The position numbers and the translations under genes are program-made. A DNA stretch of 64,000 nucleotides from Stenocarpella maydis (lineage: Eukaryota > Ascomycota > Sordariomycetes > Diaporthales > Diaporthaceae). Below the pieces are notes generated by a model. It did not search any database. It was not told the DNA's origin and was given only the letters and a program-made list of their open reading frames with translations. Positions 33,101-42,530 of the stretch are shown in pieces. The stretch spans positions 1-64,000 of the forward strand of contig NQMI01000057.1 in the NCBI GenBank assembly GCA_002270565.1, in the 5' to 3' direction. Position 1 is the first letter of the stretch. Each line of letters starts with the position of its first letter.

Positions 33101-35229
33101 CGACCGAATCGGACACGGGTGGGGATTCTCTCGATGTTTTGACTACAGTCAAGGACTTGTGCCTTGAATCTCAAGTCATAGAAGCCGTGGGTATCTATTC
33201 TTCCGCATAGAGTGACGAGAAATATGCCGTCCAACACGTCACTGACGCGGCAAGGCTGCCGGTTCTCCCACGCCTTCCACATTTTGGCCGGTGCATTTGA
33301 AATGGCATTTTCCTGCCAACGAATCCAAAGACGAAGGTCTGGGACGTTGTGGTCCCTTCGGAAAGCAATGTGTCTGGCCTTTGAGAAGCTCCAGTTTACC
33401 TCCCGCTCACGCACTGACTGTGCAGCAAGCTCCATCTCGTTCCGGGCTCTGTGCAATTCGAGGCTGTGTGGCGGCAGTACAAAATCGAGCACCGAGTTCG
33501 TATGAAGATGCTGGAGACGAGGCAACGTCTCGTTGAAGGCCTCGCACAGTACCTGGGCACCCTTCAAAGTAAAGGCTCGGTGGCTGAAAGCGATCATATA
33601 TTTTCGGATCCGTGTTTGCGGCAAGTGGAATAGTTTGGTATCAAGTCTGTGGACGGCGGCTGCATAGCCCATCAGTTGCATGAAGCCGCTTTCGAGAAGG
33701 CTTTCCCAAGGAGCGCTGTCCACGTTCTCGAATATCAAGATCTTCGGCTGGCGCCATTTGGCGTAATTCATGCCCGCTGCGAACGTCTTTGTCGACGTGT
33801 TCTTCATCTCGGTCTTCTCGGTCATGGCTTTGATTGCCTCATTCCAAGAAGCATCTGAGAGATGTTCATAAGAGAGCGCGTCGCCGTACTTTTCTTTCAG
33901 TGCCTCCCACTCCTTCAGTGAATTCTGAAGTCCCGAGTAGGCCTTGATCTTGGTGGTACTCAGGGAGGAGAAGTCGACGCAGGAGGTGCCTGCGATGAAA
34001 AAATCGACATCTGGGATGTGTTCTTCCGCCCCCGTGATGAGGCGTCTGCACAGTCATTAGCGGCCAACATACACAGGATGAGGGAATCGATGACTTACGC
34101 GCTCTCTGCCTGACCCCTGGCGAAGTCGTGGGCGTCTTTGAACAGCAGCTCCGGCTTGCTGTTGCGAATCAAAAAGCCCTGTTTGAAGGGTTCGATTTCG
34201 CAACCGAAGCAGTTGATGAAATTCAAAACCTTCTCCCCATCTTCGTTCTTGAGCATTTTGAAGAGAAGATTCATGATGTGGATGGGCGCGTCGGTTCCCG
34301 AGCACAGTGTGCCAACACGAAAGCAGAATCGACGAAGAAACTCCCCGAAGAGGCCCAATCCACATTCTCTGGCAACAAGCATCATCTTCTCAGTGATAGT
34401 CCATAAATCTCGAAAGGGTTCCTCGTCGCGTTTGGAAGACTCCACATCGGGGTCGATGTTCAAAGAGGGGTCATCGTCGCCGCCCCCATCTGGAGAGCCA
34501 GGGTCGTTGCCCTTGGGAGGTTTGCCCTTAGACTTCTTGTCCTTGGAGGGTTGAGCCTTCTTGGAACCACCCTTGGGGGCTTTGCCCTTGGCAGGCTCGC
34601 TCTCCGAGGGCTTGCTGGCCGGAGCATCACTCTGGCTGTTCCTGAACATATCCGTAATCGTGGTCTGTCTGAGAAACTCCGCCCCAGCGACCCGACGGTT
34701 GCCAATCCTGCGCGCCTTGGTAGGTTTTGGTACCGATGCGGAGGCTTCATTCTTGCGCTTGTTGGTAGACTCACTCTGGCCTTCCTGGTCTGTGGGTGGC
34801 CCAGTCTGGTTGCCTTGATTACCTGTCGGTTGATTGCTGTAAGCCTGATAGGTTCAGTGTTAGTGATATTGTGCTACGTGGAGCGGTATGGTGGTGGAGA
34901 TATGTGTAGTACCTGGTCATTCTCAAACCTATCGTCAGGGAAAGTAGCACAATCGAGCTGAGGCAAAGGTTGAAAGCGATTCGAGGATGGCTGGTATGCA
35001 GAGCTGATGTCTCCTGGTACGGAACCAAGCGGTATCTGTTGGCGTTGGGCGGTGTGTCAGTTATAAGACGAGTCCACGATACCGCTGTACTGAAGTCAGT
35101 AATGAGGGATTTACTTACCGCGCGATGGCTATGCTCGTCGTCAACAGCTGGGGAAGCAGAGCCAGAAGTCTGAGGCTTGTCGCCTCCTTGCCATATTGCA
35201 AGCTTTGGGTTTGACGGGTGCGGCGCCAT
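27127..35229 (-). CDS. DNMT5-type cytosine methyltransferase-SNF2 ATPase
   Basis: Four exons (35229-35119, 35035-34913, 34844-34099, 34045-27127; introns 83, 68 and 53 bp; all phases agree) give 2,632 aa. A Lys/Pro-rich disordered N-terminus precedes the C5-methyltransferase core: motif I FRVGTLCSGTDAP (253-), motif IV GTSCVDFS with catalytic Cys349, motif VI ENVDSAPW (433-), motif VIII LPQTRIRKYMIAF (468-), a target-recognition region, motif IX RPLTGHESLRLQGLP (659-) and motif X LAGNAM (690-). A Cys-rich zinc region follows (786-820). Then comes a SNF2 ATPase: GFGKT (about 1455), DEFP box (about 1690), SGTPP, a RING-like Cys/His cluster (about 2270-2310) and a helicase C-lobe with AAGSNLHNANHVIF and QALGRCVRLRQ (about 2470). 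The embedded RING is the Rad5/Rad16 arrangement. Known DNMT5 enzymes are ATP-dependent maintenance CpG methylases acting in the nucleus. No N-terminal chromodomain is visible. All catalytic motifs are intact. Confidence 0.93.
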
Positions 35230-38200
35230 CGTGACTTGGAGAGCAATGAGGCGCGGTTGGATGGCAAGGGCAAGAGTAAATAGCAGAAGCCTGGAAAGAA
35301 TAGAAGAACGTAACAAGGACGATCGACGGCCTCGAGCAGAGAACGGAGTACCGAGGCTGTTCCGGCTGCTGAAGTGAGAAAAGAATGCGACCCTCGGAAG
35401 AAGCATGCAAAGAAGGGATGTTGGTGGATTGGGGGGCAAACTTGTCGAAAAACAACAATAGGGCTGAGGTGAAGGCAGATCCGAGCTAGTGGGTACTTGC
35501 AAATGGACCGAAGACAACAACGAGGTAGATCCTCGTCAGTCAAGGATGAGGCAACCAACCTGAGGTCACGATCATGGAGGCTTGCAGATGGGGTGCGCGG
35601 GTTCGATTCCGCGGGTTCGATTCCGCTGGGAGCCCCGGGTAAGGGAGCTGCTGTGCCGACTTAGGACGATGCAACAAGGCAGACCTGGTTAGAGAGCAGG
35701 AGGAATGTAAGGAGGCTAGGAAGGGTGAGAGATTCGTGCAGGTGAAGCTTGGTAGGGGATATGAGATGTCCCGGAGGAAGGGGGTTGAGCTGCGGCAGCG
35801 GCAGGTCCAGAGGCCACGGATCAAATACCAATGTACGACTAAGCGACAGGACGACAGCGATAGAGCTTGTGGCCCGCAGCTCACAGCTCAGAGACAACTG
35901 CATCCAGCTTGACGAGGGTGAGAGTGGTGTGCGCTGTGCGAGGGGATATGCCGAGTTCAATGATGTCGGCACGACATCGACACGACATCGACACGGCATC
36001 GACGGGCCTGCAGCATCAGGATGTGAACAGGCAGAACCTAGTTGCCCGGAGTTCGGTGCCAACAGCGTCCATTACAGGTTGCTTGTAATGGGCTGTCAAG
36101 TGGCTTGTCCCTGAGACAGGCCTTTATGATGCCCGATATATCCCATGCAGCAGCACACCAGAGAAGAGTCCCAAACCCACAGCCTTTCGTCCCGGAAGAC
36201 CGGATGGTCCTCAACCTAACTCAAGGTGAGCTCCGGCCTGGAAAAGACTGATATTTGAAACACTTTTCCAGTGCTGATGTCTCAAAGGGCTTCCTTCAGT
36301 ATTGTAAGCATTCTCAAGGCAGGGTCAATGGGACTTCACCTTTGTCTTGCACCTCAACAGCCAGTGCCGTGAAATAGCGGGCAGCCTCTGCTCGTCAAAA
36401 GCCAGCGGCCTAGACGGTGTATTACGATGTGAACCGTTATGGCCCTCATAACAACTCGCCCTAGCGTTGCGTCATCCACCCCGTCCAGCCAATTCGATGT
36501 CAGGTGAGCCTCCGAGATGGCAATGGCCATAGTCACCTATGGGCCGCAAAATCCGAGTCTATGTGTTGAAACGTCCTTCAGGGGCTGCTTGGTACATCAT
36601 GGCCACACTTGTGCACAACCAGCCGTGCCAAGGTTGGACCCGAAGGCAGATTCTTGGACCAGACACCAGAGATTGTCGTCAGTTCGCAATCAGTGTGTGA
36701 CCCACCGGCTGATGTACTGTCCGGCTTGCTCATAACGGGCTTCCGGTTCACTACCTTGTTCTTCCATAAGTTTCGTCACATTGGCCCATCAGAGAGCCGA
36801 GAGAATATGAGATGGATCTGCAAATGTGTGAGTTAAGATGTCCATGTCAAAATTCAGCATTTAAGTAATTTGGACTAGGACGATACCTTCAGATCGAAAT
36901 CTGGCCTCCTTAGATGGGCTGTGTTTCCAGTCGAACACTCCAGGTCGGAGATGAAGAGACACGGGGGAATGGAGCCCCGTACACGAACGAGGTGTGAGTG
37001 AGCCTTGCTGTCGTCACGGCTCAAGTTGTGACATTCCTTCCTGCCTCAATGGTTGAGGTGGACTTGGTGCGGGTAGGATCACTACCACGCCAAAAGGCAG
37101 GCGAGAGCTGAATGCTACGGAGGACGAGTTGTCTGGCAGACACGCAGAGAGACTGGCGAGGCCCGAGCCGTGAGCGTCATGACATGCCGCACAAGATAAC
37201 CGGCCTTGAAGTCCTGTGTGGAGGCACAGAAAGCGCAGCTTGACCAAGACCTGAGCAGAGTGTTGTGGTTGGGCAGGCAGGGTGGATGATAACAGCACCT
37301 TGGTACTTGCACGAATTCGCATATCCGAGAGGAGTTGAAGGCTGTACTCTGAGGGCGAGTGTTGAGGAGAGAAGAGTTGTGGTCAAAATGGACCAGAGCA
37401 TGAGCTGAGAGGCCTGTTGAATAACAACATGTGCGAGAAGATGGTGCGCAGGGTTGAGTAGCTCCGGGGTTGCTTGGTCGGCAGCAAGCAAGGAAGGAAG
37501 GAAGGATGTTGGAGACCCGGTCTGCTGGGAACGGAGACGTCGTCCATCAAGACCCAACCAAGCATTGGGCGAGAAACCTTGCACCTCCGGTAACGCCATC
37601 CGCGGCACAGACAGTTTTGACGTTGCAGAAGGAGGATGTGGTGATGGTGGTGTGGTAAGTATGTGCTTGTCATGGAGGCAGCCGGGACCGGAAGCCAGCC
37701 TCACCACTAGATACCTTAGCCACGAACCAGGAGGCAAAAAGGCAAGACTGAATGATCACCTTCACTGCTATTTTGTGCCGGATCACAAGGTTCACGGGCC
37801 ATGATCCTGCCTACGCACCTCATTCGGCATCATGTAGGCAACTAACTGACTTGATGAGTAGCTAGACAGAGCAGGTAAAATGCACGTCTGGAGTCAAGGT
37901 CAGTTCAGGGGGGAAGTAGTACAAGACCCGTTTCGTATATCCAACTTCGATAGAAAACAGAGGGGCTTGTTCCGGCGAGCAGACGAAGAGGTCGACGGAA
38001 GCAGCCTCCGGCCTGAGGGAAACTGTCCGTTGCAGATGCTCATGATATTCATACGAGACTCCATGCCAAAACACTGCAATTTGTGTATGCATGGGCATGA
38101 TACTCGGTACAGCAGGTACAGCCCAGGTCTGCCAGTCATGCGAATGTAAGCTGCAGTGGCTGCTTGGCTGTACCTGATCCTCACTAACATGGCCACACAG

Positions 38201-38355
38201 AAACCTCCGTGTAAATGTGTTAGCGACAGTCCGCTACTCTGTGTTTGTCTCATCAGGGAGTCAGTCGCCTTAGGCACCCACGACGCGAGCCCACAAGTCA
38301 CGTCCCGCGTCCTACCACGCCTCCAACATTCTCCGTCTGACCTGACGATGTAAGC
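35230..38355. other. Divergent intergenic region, 3.1 kb
   Basis: It lies between the starts of the methyltransferase gene (-) and the orphan at 38356 (+), so it should hold both promoters. It contains a 14-bp tandem duplication (35597-35624), a CGACACGACAT-type repeat (35971-36003) and a GGAA run (37490-37506). Short open frames on both strands show no family motif. I find no gene. Confidence 0.5.
35597..35624 (+). repeat. Exact 14-bp tandem duplication resembling a Pol III B box
   Basis: GCGGGTTCGATTCC occurs twice back to back. GGTTCGATTCC matches the internal B-box consensus of tRNA genes. No matching A box, anticodon arm or acceptor stem is found around it, so I do not call a tRNA gene. 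Confidence 0.7.
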
Positions 38356-40230
38356 ATGGCCACAACCACCTCTACCCTCTCCGAACTGACGCGCACGCCG
38401 ACACCACCGTCTAATGAGTCCAACTATCTTACGGCGAGCGAGGGCACGCCCGGCAGCGCCAGTGTGACCGAGCCTAGTAGCCCGGCCGGCGACTCCAGGG
38501 ATGATGACCTGGGCCGCCGCAAGGCTGTCTATCGCGATGCAAACGACCTGCCGCCCGAGCTCAAGGCGCGCTGCCACATCCACCTCGAGGAGCAGTACTG
38601 TGAGCATCGGCCCGTTATACCCTTGTCGTGTCCTGCTGTGACGGCGTGTTACTAACAAGGACTTGTCAAGACATTGCCGCCCTGAACCTGCTGAGCAGCC
38701 TGCTCTGTGACAGCATCCCGCCCGTCCATGCGCCCGTCAAACCAGGCTGCGTTGCGCCCCCGGCCCAGATGGCGGTGCTGGCCACCCTCGCCATCCACCC
38801 CAAATACACCTCCAAGCTGGCAGACTCGGACGCCCACGACGTGTCGTCCCTGGCCATGTCGTACCTTCGCACCGTCCTGGCCACCGTCGGCCCCGTCAAC
38901 GCCAACCTCCGCGACGCCTTCCTCTTCCGCGGCGAGGCCGGCCGCCGGCGCCGGCGGAGCTCCGACAACTCCGGCCTCTGCGGGATGGAGAGCGATGAGG
39001 ACCACGTGCGCGGCAAGTCGGCCAACAAGGGCAGCGTTTGGGCGCGGGGCCAGGACTTTTGGAAGGTGCTGGGCTGGGCCTTCAACTGCAGCGCACAGCA
39101 CCCTCGTCGGTGGCGGTGGTGGCAGCCGTGGCTTGAGTACATGGTGGATGTGCTGGAGGCAGACTATGATGAGAGGAGACGTCTTGACGTGGAACGTGAG
39201 GGATCCCGAGAGTCGTACGAATATCAACTCTTGCAGGAGTCGCTCCTGGTCTTGTACGTGATGCCAAGGAACGGCCGGTTCAGCCCTCTCAAGCCGATTA
39301 TCAGTGCCCTGTTTGCGGACGGCAACACATCGTCACTAGCCATCTTCAAGGAGGTGTTCACACGAGAGGACAAGGTCGCGTCAAAGAGCAGCAAGAAGAG
39401 GAAGCGCGACCGCGTCGACCTCGACAACGACAAGTTCGGCGACTACGATGACGATTCGTCTACAGGAGGCTCGGAACCACCAACTCCAGAGCATCTCCGC
39501 ATGCTGACAATGGACGTCAAGAACGACACAGCACTGTGGACAGGCTCCTCATTATTGGAGACTATCCCGCTCCGTCAGCGTCTCTTTTCACTGGTATGCA
39601 GCAAGCAATAAATGAACCCTCTCCCCCGGTCCCCTCCCTTCCCGCCTCTCCCGCTGACAATCAACGCAGTTGTCCGAGGCAGCACACGACCTGCCGGGGA
39701 CGTGCATGATTCGCCTGCCGGACCTCTACGAGAAGTCCACAGAGCGCATCGCGCAACTTCCCGTGGCGGCGTTCGCCAAGTTCCTGGCGCAGCACGACAC
39801 ACCACTAACGCAGGGCAGCCTCGTGGCCGTCATCCGCTGCCTGATGCCGTACCTCCTCCCGGGCACGGCGCCGCGGCCCGCCGATGTCGACGCCGAGGTG
39901 GACGCACGCGAGGACATCTCGGCGCTCATCCTGGAGCGGTGCTACCTGCCATTCGCGTACCGCACGGCCGAGAACAACGCCAAGATCTCGCTGGCCCTCG
40001 AGTGCCTGCTGCGGCTCGACTTCTGCTCGTGGTCGCCGGGCTTGCAGCGGGCGGTGGAGAAGGGTGTCGCCGCGCGCAACAACAAGGCTGCGCCGAGGAA
40101 GGGCGGCCGCCTGAAGAGCGACGGCGATTTGGCCGCGCGGGATATGCTGCGGGCATCAGGCAAGAGGCTCCTGGCGTGGGCTGAGATATTGAAGATGGAG
40201 TATGAACACGAGCAAGGACAGGAGACGTAG
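38356..40230 (+). CDS. Fungus-specific orphan protein, 575 aa
   Basis: Three exons (38356-38599, 38671-39593, 39670-40230) joined by 71- and 76-bp introns with CTAAC and CTGAC branch sites. The first acceptor is TCAAG. Phases agree and total 575 aa. The N-terminus is Ser/Thr/Pro-rich. The body contains YIAALNLLSSLLCDSIPPVH, FWKVLGWAFNCSAQHPRRWR, WWQPWLEYMVDVLEADYDER and a nuclear-type basic patch SSKKRKRDR followed by acidic Asp/Ser. The third exon is helical (IRLPDLYEKSTERIAQLPVA, AFAKFLAQHD, LECLLRLDF). There is no signal peptide or membrane helix. The basic patch suggests a nuclear protein. I do not recognise a named family. A minimal ATG-TAA lies six bases before the start codon. Confidence 0.82.
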
Positions 40231-40586
40231 AGCTGGACAGCACATCTTGCTACAAGCCATCGCTAGAGCTTACTTGGTGTGTGTTGATGTCAAGCTTTGG
40301 GACCGGGCGTCTGATTTTACAAGGGCACCTGGGAGTAACGGGTTTTTGTCACGGTGTCGTCGCGTTTGGGAAACTGCAACGACAGCAGCCTGGCGTTTAG
40401 AGGGACCGTTGGTAGAGGCAAAATACCTATCACAGTCGGGACGGAGTTGTGGTGTTCAAAAGGAAGCTCCAAAAGTGATGAAGTGATGAGGGAAAAAGGC
40501 AATAGAGCCCATTTTTGCTGAGATTAACGAGATGATTTTGATTTATTTTTATTATTGTCATTCATGTTACACAGCACGCCATTGCT
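40231..40586. other. Intergenic between convergent genes
   Basis: 356 bp holding the 3' UTRs of the orphan (+) and the assembly factor (-). Positions 40520-40560 are AT-rich and may include polyadenylation signals. Confidence 0.6.
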
Positions 40587-41385
40587 CTATCTTTTGGAAG
40601 CTGGTGGTGACCAAGACTGTGGCTGCCAATCCTCACTCGGCCCACCACGTCTACTTTGCGCCCACGGGTCCTTCGTCTCAGCATCCTTCCCTGTCGCCGC
40701 GGCCTGCTGCTCCGGCCCCGAGGCAACCGCATCCCTCCTCGTCTCCCTACCGGGCACATCACCACCACCGCCTCCCCCTGGCCCCTCTGCCGGTCCTCCC
40801 CTCGCCGCCCGGGACCCCAGCGCAGGCACAGGCTGCCCCGTCACGGCCCCGCAGGGCCCCTCACCACCGAGGAGGCTCGGCTTGGCGGCCCAGCGGGCGT
40901 CGGCCTGGGCGGCCAGCAGCCTCATCTGCTGCTGGCGGACGACCTCACGCTGCTGCTCGGGGATGGAGGGCGGCGACTGGCGCGTGTGCCGTAGCCACTG
41001 GTGCCACTGGGGGGGGACCTTAACCTCGCCGTAGTGGGTGCCGCGCGGGTACTGCACGATGCGGCGCCAGCGCGTGCGCGGGTCCGACGGGTCGCCGCGG
41101 ACGTCGCGGAACTCCCAGTATGTGTTGCCCTGGAGGTCGAGGCCTGTTGTGTTTGGGTGTGGGAGGTTAGTCAAGTGGTCAGGATAAGACGGAGAAGAGG
41201 GCTGGGCAGTCATGGAAAAAGAGCTGCAGGGTGGTTGGGCTTGGCTTGACATGAGACGATCAGTCAGTCAGCCAGCCAGTGAGTAAGTCTCACTTACCAA
41301 CAAGGAAGCGCTTCCGCCATGGGAGGCGCAAGGCCTTCCACTTATACCATGTTTGCAACAGAGGAGAGATTTGTTTCGAGGACAT
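40587..41385 (-). CDS. Mitochondrial complex I assembly factor, NDUFAF2-like
   Basis: Two exons (41385-41298, 41143-40587) with a 154-bp intron (GTAAGT...CACAACAG, phase 1) give 214 aa. The start MSSKQISPLLQTWYKWKALR leads into LPWRKRFLVGLDLQGNTYWE, the split point of many NDUFA12-family genes. Then FRDVRG, RWRRIVQYPRGTHYGEVKVP, PQWHQWLRHTR and the PPS/EQ tail complete the NDUFA12 (B17.2-like) domain. In animals NDUFAF2 (the B17.2-like paralogue) helps assemble respiratory complex I. The long, low-complexity C-terminal extension after about residue 110 (Gly/Pro/Gln-rich) distinguishes it from the short structural subunit NDUFA12 and favours the assembly factor. The subunit itself remains a possible alternative. 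Confidence 0.88.
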
Positions 41386-42530
41386 GGCAAGACCTGCGAA
41401 TTGGTAGTGGAGTACGGACTGCAGTCTGACTGGAGGGTGGCAGGGTGTGCAGGGTGGTATTGGCCTAGCGGGGTTGCAAGATACGTGAAATACTAGGAGA
41501 AAAGAAAAAGTTGCTCTGCTATATTTGCTGTTGTATTTTTCGTCAATTCTGATGACGATGCGTCATGGGCCGTCTCCCGGCCGGCTGTCAGAGCGACATG
41601 GGCTGCACGCGCCTGGTCGCGTTAAGTACTCCGTACTCCGTACCAATGGTGCCACTCCCGAGAACTCTACATAGAGAAGAACCCCTGTTGCGCCCATGTG
41701 GAAAACGTGTGGTGGGTCCTTTTACTTCCCTGCACCGTCGCCCCTGTCGGGCATCGACCAGCCATCCGCCCACAGACACGCATCCTTGGACCCCTGGACC
41801 CAAACCGGCTGTTTGCGATCTATTGTTGGCAGTGGCAGAGAGTGGCAGGGAAGAAGAAGTGGGGGAGGGGATTTCGCTGGAGAACACTGAGAGGGGCTGC
41901 CCCTCCCAACTCCGTGATTATGCAGTGCAGTGCTCTGCTGTGCTGTACGGAGTACGCATGGTATATACTCCGTATAGCACACACAGACAGGTCGGCTCCT
42001 ATGCCATGCTATAGCACCGAGTTGCGCATTGCATACAATACCCCCAGCCTGCACTGCATTGTGCCTGCTCGGCACTACGACATCTGGATTAATGCTATAT
42101 CATCTCCCATGGCTTGATTGCTCGCAATTTCCATATCCACCCGGCAATCTCGCTCTCTCCCGTGTCGCGTTGCTACATTCGCCGTCTCCCTAGACTTTTG
42201 CCCCCAGCTCCCTCTTCAAAAAGCAGACAATCAACCCTGGCTGTAGACAGACAGACAGACCAGTCTGACAGTTCGAGCCACCCAACCTCCAGGCGACCAA
42301 TAAAACGCAGAACTGCGCCGTGCCGACTGGCACACGTCAAGCTGCCCTCACTGACGTAAGCCCCCGCCGCCGTCGCCAACCGCCACTCATAGTGTACTTC
42401 GTCTCTCGTTTCTTGTGTGCAGACAGAGAAACACGACCAGCAAGCAAGAAAATCCAACCCCGAGCCCCCCGACTGCCCACAGTGCCATCCGGAATCGGAC
42501 CTCACGGCACATCTTCCCCTCGCCATCAAC
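41386..42530. other. Divergent promoter region with TACGGAGTA motifs
   Basis: 1.1 kb between the starts of the assembly factor (-) and the calponin-homology gene (+). It holds TACTCCGTA at 41627-41635 and 41634-41642 (overlapping), TACGGAGTA at 41946-41954 and TACTCCGTA at 41966-41974. A short ACAG repeat lies at 42246-42261. No gene is seen. Confidence 0.55.

Noticed and set aside
17933..35229. A biosynthetic gene cluster built on the ABCG pump, regulator and methyltransferase
   Set aside because: No backbone enzyme (PKS, NRPS, terpene cyclase) or tailoring enzymes are present, and the methyltransferase is a DNA enzyme.
35560..35640. tRNA gene around the duplicated GGTTCGATTCC
   Set aside because: No A box, anticodon stem or acceptor stem pairs with it, and the T-stem does not close in the canonical register.
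37177..37737. 186-codon minus-strand frame
   Set aside because: Composition and lack of motif suggest a chance frame in the divergent intergenic region.
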